This document shows positions 47,286 through 57,828 of a stretch of 64,000 nt of DNA, piece after piece (the first letter of the stretch is position 1; every line of letters starts with the position of its first letter). The position numbers were made by a program, and so were the translations under genes. The stretch is from an uncultured Pelagibacteraceae bacterium (GTDB lineage Bacteria; Pseudomonadota; Alphaproteobacteria; Pelagibacterales; Pelagibacteraceae). Where the stretch lies: assembly GCA_902614905.1 (NCBI GenBank), contig CACMMN010000001.1, positions 96,827 through 160,826 of the forward strand. Direction: 5' to 3'. Under the pieces are notes generated by a model, which was not told the origin of the DNA, ran no database searches, and worked only from the letters and a program-made list of their open reading frames with translations.

Positions 47286-48269
47286 TTATTTTCTTATTAA
47301 TTTTGACCAAATTGACATGTTTTTCATTATGGACAAAGAGTCTTCGATATTTACTAAAAATTTATCACTTTTTTTATTTTTTTCAAAATTATTAGAGACT
47401 TTTTCAATCTGGTTTGCATACAAAGATAGATCTGACTTAACTAGCTTTTTATAATACGACTCTCCTTGTGATATTTCTAAGGAAGTTTGTTTTTCAGGTA
47501 ACCACGGGCTATTTATAATTAATTTACCTTTTTCCCCTTCGAGAATGGTATTATTTTTTAAATTTTCTTTAAAACTTACTTTAATTTTACATTTAATTTT
47601 ATTGTTAATCTCAACCTCTGCCTCTGCATAGTCATCAACATCAGTTTGAGTGAAGTTGCCATCGGCCATTAAAAATTTATAATTATCGATGTCTTTGTAA
47701 AAAAAATTTAGAATACTTAACGGATAACAACCAACATCTAATATTGCGCCTCCGCCTAATTTTTTATTAAAAAGTCTAGAACCTGGTTTTATTTTATTGA
47801 CTTTAAAACCAAAGCTGGATTGAATATTTGTTATTTCTCCTAATTCCTTTTTTTCAACTATTTCCCTAATTATTTTTGTTTGTGGATGAGACCTGTATGC
47901 AAAACCCTCGTAAAAAATTACATTATTTTTTAATATATAATCATAAACTTCTCTTCCTTGATCATAATTTAGCGTAAATGGTTTTTCACATAAAATATTT
48001 TTATTATTTTCTGAACACCTTTTTATCAAATCAAAATGAGTATTGTTAAGGGTGGCTATATAAATAGCATTGACATTTTTGTCTTTTATAATTTCGTTAT
48101 AATCATTATAGACAACTAAATCTTTAAAACTAAAATTATTTTTAAATATTTTAATTTTATTTATGTCTTTACTTGCAACACTAACTATTTTTGAATTACT
48201 AGTTTCTTTAATCGCGCTAGCAAATTTTTGACCCATGTTTCCAAGACCAATTATTCCCCACCTAATCAT
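47286..48269 (-). CDS. Gfo/Idh/MocA family oxidoreductase
   Basis: RWGIIGLGNMGQKFASAI...AIYIATLNNTHFDLIKRCSENNKNILCEKPFTLNYDQGREV...GGGAILDVGCYPLSIL. Confidence 0.93.
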   Translation of the reverse strand: MIRWGIIGLGNMGQKFASAIKETSNSKIVSVASKDINKIKIFKNNFSFKDLVVYNDYNEIIKDKNVNAIYIATLNNTHFDLIKRCSENNKNILCEKPFTLNYDQGREVYDYILKNNVIFYEGFAYRSHPQTKIIREIVEKKELGEITNIQSSFGFKVNKIKPGSRLFNKKLGGGAILDVGCYPLSILNFFYKDIDNYKFLMADGNFTQTDVDDYAEAEVEINNKIKCKIKVSFKENLKNNTILEGEKGKLIINSPWLPEKQTSLEISQGESYYKKLVKSDLSLYANQIEKVSNNFEKNKKSDKFLVNIEDSLSIMKNMSIWSKLIRK

Positions 48270-48273
48270 TTAA

Positions 48274-49167
48274 TTAATCAAACCATTGTTTAAGTTTTGA
48301 GCGAATTTCATTAGATTGTAAATATTTGGGTAATTTTTCATCGCTTATTCTTTTTAATTTATAATCAAAATTCCATCTTTCCTTATACTTTTCTTTATCA
48401 ACAAAGTGATTAAAAAACATTTCTTTGTTGTCGATCTTTTTCTGCAAGTCCTCGACTGTCAAACCACTTAATTTAAATTCATCGTGATGACCAAAATTAG
48501 AATATTTTTCATACATTTTCTCAGCTGTCATAAGATTTGTGAAATGCCAACCACCATCATTTATAATCTCGAGATTTATATATTTATTGTTAGAAAAAAA
48601 TGTATCTAACCTCCAAAAAGGATATTGTTTATTTTTTAAATTCCTAAGCCATGACATTGAAACAAGTTTTTTTTTCTTAGCTGCTTTTGATCCAAACCAT
48701 GGAATCAAGTCATATTGAAGATTAAATTTATAATAAAAAAACAATTGTTTGAAAATTAATATATCTCTTTTTGAATTTTTAAACTGTTTTGAATTTAAAT
48801 TAGGTATTTCATCATTGTCACTTAATATAATTAGATCATTTTCATCAACATCTGATAAAGCTTTAATCATGTAATTATAGGATAGTTCTATTCTTTTTAA
48901 ACTATCACTTCTTTTCTCAAATGGTTCTGCTAAACCATTTTTGTCACCAATAATATTTGGTGGCTCTTCATCAATTACAATATATGTAATTTTATCTTTA
49001 AATTTTTGATAATTGTTAATATTGAAATTTAATTTTTTCTTTTTTCCACTATGTGAATAGGTTGATTCGCAAACAATAAATTTTTCTACAAAATCATTCA
49101 AAATATGGAAACGAATATCCATCATTAAATGCTCTGAATAGAAGGTGGTGCAGTCAAAGATTCTCAT
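48274..49167 (-). CDS. Glycosyltransferase family 17-like (beta-1,4-GlcNAc transferase-like)
   Basis: MRIFDCTTFYSEHLMMDIRFHILNDFVEKFIVCESTYSHSGKKKKLNF...LIILSDNDEIPN...GGWHFTNLMTAEKMYEKYSNFGH. Confidence 0.8.
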   Translation of the reverse strand: MRIFDCTTFYSEHLMMDIRFHILNDFVEKFIVCESTYSHSGKKKKLNFNINNYQKFKDKITYIVIDEEPPNIIGDKNGLAEPFEKRSDSLKRIELSYNYMIKALSDVDENDLIILSDNDEIPNLNSKQFKNSKRDILIFKQLFFYYKFNLQYDLIPWFGSKAAKKKKLVSMSWLRNLKNKQYPFWRLDTFFSNNKYINLEIINDGGWHFTNLMTAEKMYEKYSNFGHHDEFKLSGLTVEDLQKKIDNKEMFFNHFVDKEKYKERWNFDYKLKRISDEKLPKYLQSNEIRSKLKQWFD

Positions 49168-49290
49168 TAATTAATTTAAATTCTAGGTAAATTGCCTCAA
49201 TATTATGGTAAGGCTTACTTTAAATTGTTAACAATTGTAATTTATTAGTTGAATTTTTTTTTGTTTGTTCTATAAATGTTCTGTTGATTT

Positions 49291-49337
49291 TTAATTTATA
49301 TAGTGTATTTAAAGATCTTACACACAACATATAGTTG
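49291..49337 (+). promoter_or_regulatory. Tandem NrdR-box-like sites upstream of nrdA
   Basis: Box 2 ACACAACATATAGTTG (49322-49337) matches 13/16 of ACACWATATATWGTGT; box 1 (49291-49306) TTAATTTATATAGTGT has a perfect 3' half; start-to-start spacing 31 bp. Confidence 0.6.
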
Positions 49338-49372
49338 TTTTTACTAAAAAGTACTATAAATAAGGGAGTTAA

Positions 49373-51313
49373 ATGAACAAAGTTTTGTCTCAGGCTATCA
49401 AGAAAGCTGTCTCTGATTTTAAACCGAGGATTGAAATAAAGGATAAAAACAAAGGTCCAGACCTTTTCTCCTTGAATGATAGCACAGAGCTATTTCAAAA
49501 TTCAAAAGGTATCACAATAAAAATAGACAGAACTAGAGATGATAATTTAACCGACTTTGGTAAAGCAACATTAAATGATAGATATTTAGGAGAAAACGAG
49601 TCTTTTCAAGATTTATTCGCTAGAGTTGCTAGTCACTATGCAGACGACAACTTGCATGCACAAAGATTATATAATTATATTAGTAATCTTTGGTTCATGC
49701 CTGCAACACCTGTTTTGTCAAATGGTGGCACTACAAGAGGTTTGCCAATCTCATGTTTTCTAAATGAAGCAAATGATAGTTTACAAGGCATCCTAGGACT
49801 TTGGAGTGAAAACGTTTGGTTAGCAGCAAGAGGCGGTGGAATTGGAAGTTATTGGGGCAACTTAAGATCAATAGGTGAAAAAATTGGTAGAGTAGGCAAA
49901 ACATCAGGAATTATTCCTTTCATAAAAGTTATGGACTCTCTTACAATGGCTATCAGCCAAGGCTCGTTAAGAAGAGGCTCAGCTGCATGTTATTTACCAA
50001 TCGATCACCCTGAGATCGAAGAATTTATTGAGATGAGAAGACCAACTGGAGGTGACCCAAACAGGAAGTCACTTAACTTGCATCATGGTGTATTAGTATC
50101 AGATGCATTTATGAGAGCAGTAGAACTTGATGAAAAGTGGGCACTAAAAAGTCCAAAAGACGGAGCAGTTCAGCAAACTGTATCGGCAAGAAATTTATGG
50201 ATAAGATTACTTACAGCAAGAATTGAAACAGGAGAACCTTATATAATTTATATTGATACTGTTAATAGACAAATACCACAACATCACAAATTAGCAGGAT
50301 TAACAGTTAAGACTTCAAATCTTTGTAGTGAGATAACTTTGCCAACAGGTATTGATAAAGAAGGAAGAGATAGAACAGCTGTTTGTTGTTTATCTTCTTT
50401 AAATGTAGAAAAGTATGATGAGTGGAAAGATGATGAAAAATTTGTAGATGATGTGATGAGATTTTTAGATAATGTTCTTAGTGATTTTATAAAGAATGCT
50501 CCTAAAGAGTTCAGTGATGCTGTATATTCTGCAACCAAGGAAAGAAGTGTTGGCCTTGGTGTCATGGGTCTTCACTCGTATTTTCAAAAAAAAATGATAC
50601 CTCTAGAGTCTGTAATGAGTAAAGTTTGGAACAAGAAAATATTTGAAAACATTCAAAATAAGGTAGACAAATCTTCAAAGGATTTAGCTGAAGAGAGAGG
50701 TTCTTGCCCTGATGCAGAAGAATATGGTTTTAAAGAAAGATTCTCAAATAAAACAGCAATAGCTCCAACCGCATCTATATCCATTATATGTGGCGGCACT
50801 TCTCCAGGTGTTGAGCCAATAGCTGCGAATAGTTATACACATAAAACACTTTCAGGATCTTTTAATGTTAGAAACAAATATTTAAAAAAATTGTTAGATA
50901 AACATGGCAAAGATAATGATGAAATTTGGTCAAGTATTACAACAAATCAAGGTTCAGTTTCTCATTTAGATTTTTTAACGAAAGAAGAGAAAGATGTATT
51001 TAAAACAGCTTTTGAGCTTGACCAAAGATGGCTTGTAGACTTAAGCGCTGATAGAACACCGCACATATCACAAGCTCAATCGATTAATTTATTTTTACCT
51101 GCTGATGTTCATAAGAAAGATTTACATCAAATTCATTTCCAAGCTTGGAAAAAAGGTTTAAAAAGCCTTTATTACTGTAGGTCAAAATCAATACAAAGAG
51201 CTGAAAATGTTAACGATGCAAATTCAACAGACATTACAGCTAATGTTTATAAATCAAAAAACCAACAACAACCAGAAGAAAACAAATATGAGGAGTGTTT
51301 ATCATGTCAGTAG
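49373..51313 (+). CDS. nrdA: Ribonucleoside-diphosphate reductase alpha subunit, without an evident N-terminal ATP-cone
   Basis: PATPVLSNGGT...SNLCSEITLPTG...CCLSSLN...PTASISIICGGTSPGVEP; C-terminal CLSCQ redox motif. Confidence 0.94.
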   Translation: MNKVLSQAIKKAVSDFKPRIEIKDKNKGPDLFSLNDSTELFQNSKGITIKIDRTRDDNLTDFGKATLNDRYLGENESFQDLFARVASHYADDNLHAQRLYNYISNLWFMPATPVLSNGGTTRGLPISCFLNEANDSLQGILGLWSENVWLAARGGGIGSYWGNLRSIGEKIGRVGKTSGIIPFIKVMDSLTMAISQGSLRRGSAACYLPIDHPEIEEFIEMRRPTGGDPNRKSLNLHHGVLVSDAFMRAVELDEKWALKSPKDGAVQQTVSARNLWIRLLTARIETGEPYIIYIDTVNRQIPQHHKLAGLTVKTSNLCSEITLPTGIDKEGRDRTAVCCLSSLNVEKYDEWKDDEKFVDDVMRFLDNVLSDFIKNAPKEFSDAVYSATKERSVGLGVMGLHSYFQKKMIPLESVMSKVWNKKIFENIQNKVDKSSKDLAEERGSCPDAEEYGFKERFSNKTAIAPTASISIICGGTSPGVEPIAANSYTHKTLSGSFNVRNKYLKKLLDKHGKDNDEIWSSITTNQGSVSHLDFLTKEEKDVFKTAFELDQRWLVDLSADRTPHISQAQSINLFLPADVHKKDLHQIHFQAWKKGLKSLYYCRSKSIQRAENVNDANSTDITANVYKSKNQQQPEENKYEECLSCQ

Positions 51314-52314
51314 TTAAAAAAGAGGAAAGCGCAAAAATTATTCAACCAAAAAAAATGGGATTATTAGTTGAAAATCCAGTCTATAAGCCATTTAGATATC
51401 CATGGTGTTATGATGCATGGCTTACACAACAAAGAATCCATTGGTTACCTGAAGAAGTACCACTCGGTGATGATGTTAGAGACTGGCAAAAAAATTTATC
51501 ACAACCCGAGAAAAACTTAGTTACGCAGATTTTTAGATTTTTTACGCAAGCAGACGTCGAGGTTAACAACTGTTATCTTAGACATTACACTACGGTTTTT
51601 AAACCAACAGAAGTTTTAATGATGATGACTGCGTTCGCTTCTATGGAAACAGTTCATGTCGCAGCGTATTCTCATTTGTTAGATACAATCGGCATGCCAG
51701 AGTCTGAATATTCGGCTTTTATGAAATATAAAGAAATGAAAGACAAGTATGATTATATGCAAGGCTTTAATGTTAATTCTAAAGAGGACATTGCAAAGAC
51801 AGTAGCAGTTTTCAGTGCTTTTACAGAGGGTCTACAACTATTTGCAAGTTTTGCAATTTTATTAAACTTTCCAAGACATAATAAACTTAAAGGTATGGGT
51901 CAGATTGTAACTTGGTCAGTTAGAGATGAAACTCTTCATTGTAATTCAATGATAAGAATATTTAAAGAGTTCATTAAAGAAAACCCAGAAATTTGGACAC
52001 CAAAACTTAAGAAAGAAATTTATGATGCATGCAGAACAATAGTTGAGCACGAGGATGCATTTATTGATTTAGCTTTTGAAATGGGTCCAATGGAAGGATT
52101 AACTGCTCAAGAGGTTAAGGATTACATCAGATTCATTGGAAATAGAAGGTTGGTTCAATTAGGTTTAGAACCAATTTATGATGTGGAAAAAAACCCGTTA
52201 ACATGGTTAGACACTATGCTAAATGCAGTTGAACATATGAACTTCTTTGAAGGAAGAGCTACAGAGTATTCAAAAGCCTCGACCCAAGGAAGTTGGGTAG
52301 AAGCTTTTTCTTAA
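51304..52314 (+). CDS. nrdB: Ribonucleoside-diphosphate reductase beta subunit
   Basis: ASMETVHVAAYSHLLDTIG (ExxH and Tyr), FTEGLQLFASFA, WSVRDETLHCNS (DExxH); radical-site Tyr and ligands retained. Confidence 0.95.
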   Translation: MSVVKKEESAKIIQPKKMGLLVENPVYKPFRYPWCYDAWLTQQRIHWLPEEVPLGDDVRDWQKNLSQPEKNLVTQIFRFFTQADVEVNNCYLRHYTTVFKPTEVLMMMTAFASMETVHVAAYSHLLDTIGMPESEYSAFMKYKEMKDKYDYMQGFNVNSKEDIAKTVAVFSAFTEGLQLFASFAILLNFPRHNKLKGMGQIVTWSVRDETLHCNSMIRIFKEFIKENPEIWTPKLKKEIYDACRTIVEHEDAFIDLAFEMGPMEGLTAQEVKDYIRFIGNRRLVQLGLEPIYDVEKNPLTWLDTMLNAVEHMNFFEGRATEYSKASTQGSWVEAFS

Positions 52315-52315
52315 T

Positions 52316-52942
52316 TTGAAATATAAAAAATATTTTAGAAAAACCAGCTTAAAACAAAAAAATATTGGGGATCTTTTTTTGGATATTATCCAGAAAAAGA
52401 ACCCTAGAACTTTCCTTGAGATAGGAATATTTCACGGCGTGACAGCAAGGAATGTATGCGAATTAATGTTTAAAAACCATGGAGAAAATTTTAATTATAT
52501 AGGTATAGATATTTTTGATGATAGTAATGCTTATGATAAAGAAGTAGTGCCTTCAAAAACTTTTAATAATCCATTTAAAACCTTTTATTTCAGATATATA
52601 AAAAAACAAAATCCGTATAGTTTGATTGCTGTCGAAGATCTTTTGTCAAAGTTTAAAAAAAATATAAAAATTATCCAGGGAGATACTAATCAAATATTAC
52701 AAGAGGCTAGTCTAAAAAATATAGACTTTATTTTTATTGATGGTGGCCATGATTACAAAACAGTAAAAAATGATTTAGAGCAAAGCTTTAAAATAATTAA
52801 TAAAAATGGAACTATTTTATGTGATGATTGGAATTTGAGCCAAGCTTTGGGCGTGAGGGAAGCAATAAAAGATTTTTCAAAAGAAAAAAATATTAATTTT
52901 GAAATTGTGCACGAGAGATTTGCTCAATTTAATTTACAATAA
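52316..52942 (+). CDS. Class I SAM-dependent methyltransferase (Methyltransf_24-like)
   Basis: FLEIGIFHGVTARNVCEL...YIGIDIFDD...IDFIFIDGGHDYKTVKNDLEQSFKIINKNGTILCDDW; TTG start immediately after nrdB. Confidence 0.8.
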   Translation: MKYKKYFRKTSLKQKNIGDLFLDIIQKKNPRTFLEIGIFHGVTARNVCELMFKNHGENFNYIGIDIFDDSNAYDKEVVPSKTFNNPFKTFYFRYIKKQNPYSLIAVEDLLSKFKKNIKIIQGDTNQILQEASLKNIDFIFIDGGHDYKTVKNDLEQSFKIINKNGTILCDDWNLSQALGVREAIKDFSKEKNINFEIVHERFAQFNLQ

Positions 52943-54067
52943 TTATCTTTGGTTTAACGGTACAACTTTACGATAGGAACTACCTTTATAGCTTGCAAGT
53001 GGTCTTATTAACTTGTTCGCAGCATGTTGTTCAAGAATATGCGCTGACCATCCTGTAATTCTAGATATGACAAAGATAGGTGTGAAAAAGTCTGTATCGA
53101 AGCCCATTAAATGATAAGTAGGTCCTGTAGGGTAGTCTACATTTGGATATATGTTTTTTCTATCAATCATAACTTTTTCTACAATGTCATATATTTTTTC
53201 AAATTTTTTGTCTTTTTTAACTTTTGCAACTTTAGCAAAATACTCCCTCATCGTAGGCACTCTGGAGTCTCCACTCTTATAAACTCTATGACCAAAACCC
53301 ATTACAACGGCTTTTTTGTCCAAAGCATTATTGATCCATTTAAGTGCATTTTCTGGTTTTTTAATTTTATTCATCATATGCATAACTTCTTCATTTGCAC
53401 CTCCATGTAATGGCCCCTTTAAACTAGCTATAGCACCAGTAATTGCACCATGTATATCTGATAAACTACTTGTGATAGTTCTAGCTGTAAAAGTTGACAC
53501 GTTAAAACTATGCTCAGCATATAAAATTAAAGACACGTCAAACGCTTTTACTATTTCTTTGTTTGGAACTTCTCCAAAACACATGTAAAAGAAATTTTCT
53601 GAAAATGATAGATTGCTTTTAGGGCTTATTATTTTTTTACCTTTTCTAAGTCTATAAAATGCTGCTAAAGCAGTTGGAGTCTTCGCAAAAATTCTCATGA
53701 CTTTCCTCATATTGGCTTTAGGTGAATTATCTTTAGTTTCTTTATCCTCAAGACCCATAATACTTACTGCTGTTCTTGCCACATCCATTGGATGAGATTT
53801 TTTTGGAAAATTTTTAATACTATCTAGAAGTGATTTTGATAATTTTCTTTCCTTTCTTTCGATTTTTTCAAAGCTTTTTAGCTGTTTATTATCTGGTAGT
53901 TCACCATTTAGAATTAAATATGCGACTTCCTCAAATTTACATTTTGCACATAAATCTTGTGCAGCATAACCTCGGTAAGTAAGAGAGTTAATTTCTGGCA
54001 TTACTTTAGAAACTTCTGTTTCATCAACAACAATTCCTAATAAACCTTTTTTAATATCTTCTGTCAT
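52943..54067 (-). CDS. prpC: 2-methylcitrate synthase / citrate synthase family
   Basis: GLLGIVVDETEVSKVMPEINSLTYRGYAAQDL...LKGPLHGGANEEVMHMM...VMGFGHRVYKSGDSRVPTMREY; next to prpB and prpD. Confidence 0.93.
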   Translation of the reverse strand: MTEDIKKGLLGIVVDETEVSKVMPEINSLTYRGYAAQDLCAKCKFEEVAYLILNGELPDNKQLKSFEKIERKERKLSKSLLDSIKNFPKKSHPMDVARTAVSIMGLEDKETKDNSPKANMRKVMRIFAKTPTALAAFYRLRKGKKIISPKSNLSFSENFFYMCFGEVPNKEIVKAFDVSLILYAEHSFNVSTFTARTITSSLSDIHGAITGAIASLKGPLHGGANEEVMHMMNKIKKPENALKWINNALDKKAVVMGFGHRVYKSGDSRVPTMREYFAKVAKVKKDKKFEKIYDIVEKVMIDRKNIYPNVDYPTGPTYHLMGFDTDFFTPIFVISRITGWSAHILEQHAANKLIRPLASYKGSSYRKVVPLNQR

Positions 54068-54963
54068 TATTTATGTCCATCTGTATTAAAATTATAAATT
54101 TTTTTATCTAGTGAATTATATTTTTTATAATCGACTAAATCGTACAATCTACTTCTAGTTTGCATTTTATCAATAACGTTTTTTTGATGTCCATCCTTAA
54201 AAATGACCTTTAGACCTTCTTCGACACTTTTCATGGCTAGTCTTTGTGTGGTAACTGGATAAATCACGATATTATAGCCTAAATTTTCTAATTCTTTATA
54301 GTTTAATAGGTCTGATTTTCCAAACTCAGTCATATTGGCAAGCAGATATGAATTAAGACTTTTTCTAACTTTTTCAAATTCCTTTTTATCTTTTAATGCC
54401 TCAGGAAATATTATTTCTGCTCCAGCATCAATATAAGCTTTACATCTTTCAATCATTTTATCGATACCTTCAACACCTTTTGCATCTGATCTTGCAATAA
54501 TTTTAAAATTCTTGTCCTTTTTTGTCTTAACGCATTCTTTAATTTTATTTACCATTTTCTTTGTAGAAATAAGTTCTTTATTATCAAGATGACCACATCT
54601 TTTTCTTTCTACCTGATCTTCAATATGTACAGCAGCCACCCCAAATTTTTCAAAAGTATTTATAGTTTTTTTACACGATTTAAAACCCGTGTCGATGTCA
54701 ACAATTGTAGGTAGGTTTGTAACTCTTGCAATTTGTTTTGACCTATTGCTAACATCCTCTAATGTAGTTAATCCAATATCTGGATACCCAAGATCGTTAG
54801 ACATCACTCCACCGGATACATAAACAGCATCATAACCTATTTCCTCAATTACTTTAGCTGTCAAAGGATTGTACGCTCCTGGAACTCTTAATATTTTTCC
54901 ACTTTTCAATTTTTTAACAAAATCTTTTCTTTTTTCTTTAATTTTTTTTTTTACAAAGTGCAT
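54067..54963 (-). CDS. prpB: Methylisocitrate lyase
   Basis: VPGAYNPLTAKVIEEIGYDAVYVSGGVMSNDLGYPDIGLTTLEDVSNRSKQIARVTNLPTIVDIDTGF...VHIEDQVERKRCGHLDNKELIS. Confidence 0.94.
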   Translation of the reverse strand: MHFVKKKIKEKRKDFVKKLKSGKILRVPGAYNPLTAKVIEEIGYDAVYVSGGVMSNDLGYPDIGLTTLEDVSNRSKQIARVTNLPTIVDIDTGFKSCKKTINTFEKFGVAAVHIEDQVERKRCGHLDNKELISTKKMVNKIKECVKTKKDKNFKIIARSDAKGVEGIDKMIERCKAYIDAGAEIIFPEALKDKKEFEKVRKSLNSYLLANMTEFGKSDLLNYKELENLGYNIVIYPVTTQRLAMKSVEEGLKVIFKDGHQKNVIDKMQTRSRLYDLVDYKKYNSLDKKIYNFNTDGHK

Positions 54964-56465
54964 TAAAAAATTCCAATTTTTTTATTTTTTTTAATATTTT
55001 TTTTATTAATTACAATGTTTAATTTGTTTAATTGATTAGATCTTAATTTTTTTAAATTTTGAACATCTTTTAAAAATCTATCAGATTCTTTTTTAGTAAT
55101 TACTCCTTTGGTTAAAGTTAGGAATTTATTAATATAGTTTGGTCTTTTAAAAGGTCTAGATCCGTAAGGGTGAGCATCAGCTACACCTTGCTCCTCTATA
55201 ATTTTTTTATTATTTTTTAACGTAACAATAACTTTCGCACCGAATGCCTTATTTTTTGGGTTAGGATCATGGTATCGTCTAGTCCATTTCTTATCCTCAT
55301 GAGTTCTTATAGATCTCCATATTTTTAGAGTACTTTTTCTTCTAGCTCGTGCTTTACTGTAAGATTTTACATGATGCCAATTGGCATCCTCTAAGGCGAC
55401 AGCAAAAATATACATTATAGAATGATCCAAGGTTTCTCTGCTTGCATTTGGATCCATCTTTTGAGGATCATTAGCTCCAGTTCCTATAACATTATGAGTA
55501 TGATGACTTGTGTGTATATCTATTTTTTTAATATCATTAAGATTTTTAATTCTTCGGTTTAGTTTTTTTGCAAGATCTATCAATGCCTGTGCCTGATATT
55601 CTGCAGAATATTCTTTAGTGTAAGTTTCTAAAATTGCTTTCTTTTCCTCATTTTTTTTTGGTAAAGGAATTTTATACAAAGCTTTTTTTCCATCTAAAAT
55701 TCTTGCAACAACACTATCTTCACCTTCATATATTGGACTTGGAGCTCCTTCTCCTCTCATGGCTCTATCTACTGCCTCTATACCAAGTTTACCTGCATGT
55801 GCAGGTGCGAAAGCTTTCCAACTTGATATTTCACCTTTTCTAGATTGTCTAGTTGATATAGTTGTATGCAATGCCTGTTGTATTGCCTGGTAAATAGTTT
55901 CTGTTTTTAAACCAAGCATAGTACCTAGACCAGCCGCAACACTTGGACCTAAATGAGCAATATGATCTACTTTATGCTTATGCAAACATATACCTTTAAC
56001 AAGATTAACTTGCACTTCATAAGCTGTAATAATACCTTTTATCAAATTTAAACCAGAAATTTTCTTTTGTTGTGCAACTGCGATCAAGGCAGGTATATTA
56101 TCACCTGGGTGACTATAATCTGCAGCTAGAAAAGTATCATGAAAATCTAATTCTCTCACAGCAGTACCATTTGACCATGCTGCCCATTCACAATCAAATT
56201 TTTGATTAGAATTTATTCCGAATATAGTAGCACCATTTTTTCTAGAATGTTTCATAGCCATTTCCCTAGATGAAATAACTGCTTTTCTATTTATTGATGC
56301 AATAGCTACCGATGCATTATCGATAATTCTATTAATTACCATTTCTACAGATTTATTATTTAATTTCGCACTATCGCTAGCTAACTCAGCTAATTTCCAC
56401 GCTAATTGTTTTTTTTTAGGGAGTTTAACTTTAGATGGATAAACTTTTAACTTATGTATTATCAT
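54963..56465 (-). CDS. prpD: 2-methylcitrate dehydratase (MmgE/PrpD)
   Basis: [36 protein letters not shown]...[20 protein letters not shown]...[27 protein letters not shown]. Confidence 0.94.
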   Translation of the reverse strand: MIIHKLKVYPSKVKLPKKKQLAWKLAELASDSAKLNNKSVEMVINRIIDNASVAIASINRKAVISSREMAMKHSRKNGATIFGINSNQKFDCEWAAWSNGTAVRELDFHDTFLAADYSHPGDNIPALIAVAQQKKISGLNLIKGIITAYEVQVNLVKGICLHKHKVDHIAHLGPSVAAGLGTMLGLKTETIYQAIQQALHTTISTRQSRKGEISSWKAFAPAHAGKLGIEAVDRAMRGEGAPSPIYEGEDSVVARILDGKKALYKIPLPKKNEEKKAILETYTKEYSAEYQAQALIDLAKKLNRRIKNLNDIKKIDIHTSHHTHNVIGTGANDPQKMDPNASRETLDHSIMYIFAVALEDANWHHVKSYSKARARRKSTLKIWRSIRTHEDKKWTRRYHDPNPKNKAFGAKVIVTLKNNKKIIEEQGVADAHPYGSRPFKRPNYINKFLTLTKGVITKKESDRFLKDVQNLKKLRSNQLNKLNIVINKKNIKKNKKIGIF

Positions 56466-57147
56466 TTAAGTAATTCGAAACAATTTTTTCAATACCAACA
56501 AAATCTCTAATTAAGTGTTTATGAGGTATTTGATTTATATTTTTATCAGTGTAGCCATCTTCGACCAAAATAAAAGGAATATCAGCAGAGCTTGCAGCCA
56601 TACTATCAACTTCACTATCTCCAATCATTAATGATTTTTTTATATTTCCTTGCAATATATCAATTATATTTGTTATGTGCCTTGGATCTGGCTTACAATA
56701 ATCAAAAGTATTACTTCCTGCAACATAGTCAAAATAATCGTAAACATTAATTTTTTTTAAAAGATCTATAGCCAGATGTTCTTGTTTATTTGTGCAAACA
56801 GCTAATGAAATATTATTTTTTTTACTCCATTTTAAAAAATCCAAAACACCATTTAACAGTTTGCTTTCAACCACTATATTTTTTCCATAATAATCTATAA
56901 ACTCTTTAACCATCTCATCCTTAATTTTTTGATCAGTTATTTTGCTAAATTCCTTTTTAGCACTTCCCCAAATAGATCTTCCAATAAGCACACCAGCACC
57001 TTTGCCGACTAAATTTCTAATCTCTTCAGTAGTCTTAGATTCATATCCAAACTTTTTCATTACGTGGTTATGTGCCATCATCAGGTCTGGAGCTGTATCA
57101 ACTAAAGTGCCATCTAAATCTAACAAAACTGTATAATTTTGACTCAT
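56452..57147 (-). CDS. gph: Phosphoglycolate phosphatase-like HAD hydrolase
   Basis: [28 protein letters not shown]...CTNKQEHLA...KPDPRHI...[12 protein letters not shown]. Confidence 0.9.
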   Translation of the reverse strand: MSQNYTVLLDLDGTLVDTAPDLMMAHNHVMKKFGYESKTTEEIRNLVGKGAGVLIGRSIWGSAKKEFSKITDQKIKDEMVKEFIDYYGKNIVVESKLLNGVLDFLKWSKKNNISLAVCTNKQEHLAIDLLKKINVYDYFDYVAGSNTFDYCKPDPRHITNIIDILQGNIKKSLMIGDSEVDSMAASSADIPFILVEDGYTDKNINQIPHKHLIRDFVGIEKIVSNYLNDNT

Positions 57148-57216
57148 TCTAAAAGTATTATTAAGAAATAATTTGTGAATTAATTAAGATAGATACTCAA
57201 CTATAAGAAAAAATCA

Positions 57217-57825
57217 ATGAAACAAATAGATTTACAAAAAAAAATTAGAAATAAATTTATTAAACAGGGTGTTAAAATGATAGACCCAAATACAGTTTAT
57301 TTTTCTAAAGATACTAAAATTGGAAAAAATGTAACTATTGATCCTTTCGTTGTAATTGGATCAAAAGTAAAAATCAAAGATAACGCAAAAATTTTATCTT
57401 TTTCTCATATTGAAGGCGTTGTAATTAATGAAAATGTATCTGTTGGTCCATTTTGTAGGTTGAGACCAGGAACCATTTTAGAAAAGAATTCAAAAATAGG
57501 AAATTTTGTAGAAATTAAAAAAAGTAAAGTTAAGAAAAATTCAAAAGTTAGTCATTTAAGTTATATTGGAGATACAATCATTGGCACATCTGCAAATATT
57601 GGAGCTGGAACAATTACGTGTAATTACGATGGAGTTAAAAAAAGCAAAACTGTAATCGGTGATAATTCTTTTGTTGGTTCAAATTCATCTCTAGTTGCAC
57701 CAGTTAAAATTGGACGAAATTCTACAATTGGCGCAGGATCTGTAATTACTCAAAATGTTAAAGATGGAAATTTGTCTTTAACTAGATCAGCTCAATTACA
57801 ATCTAAGTATAAAAGAAAGAAATAA
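57217..57825 (+). CDS. Stand-alone GlmU C-terminal-type left-handed beta-helix acyltransferase
   Basis: [102 protein letters not shown]; no N-terminal uridyltransferase domain; followed by glmS. Confidence 0.88.
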   Translation: MKQIDLQKKIRNKFIKQGVKMIDPNTVYFSKDTKIGKNVTIDPFVVIGSKVKIKDNAKILSFSHIEGVVINENVSVGPFCRLRPGTILEKNSKIGNFVEIKKSKVKKNSKVSHLSYIGDTIIGTSANIGAGTITCNYDGVKKSKTVIGDNSFVGSNSSLVAPVKIGRNSTIGAGSVITQNVKDGNLSLTRSAQLQSKYKRKK

Positions 57826-57828
57826 ATA

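Noticed and set aside
51304-52314. NrdB considered as a metal-free (class Ie-like) variant
   Set aside because: Expected carboxylate/histidine ligands (ExxH, DExxH) and the Tyr after ExxH are all present.
53111-53588. Two plus-strand ORFs of 99 and 90 aa
   Set aside because: Antisense to prpC; translations are low-complexity (Phe/Tyr/Ile-rich) shadows of the coding strand.
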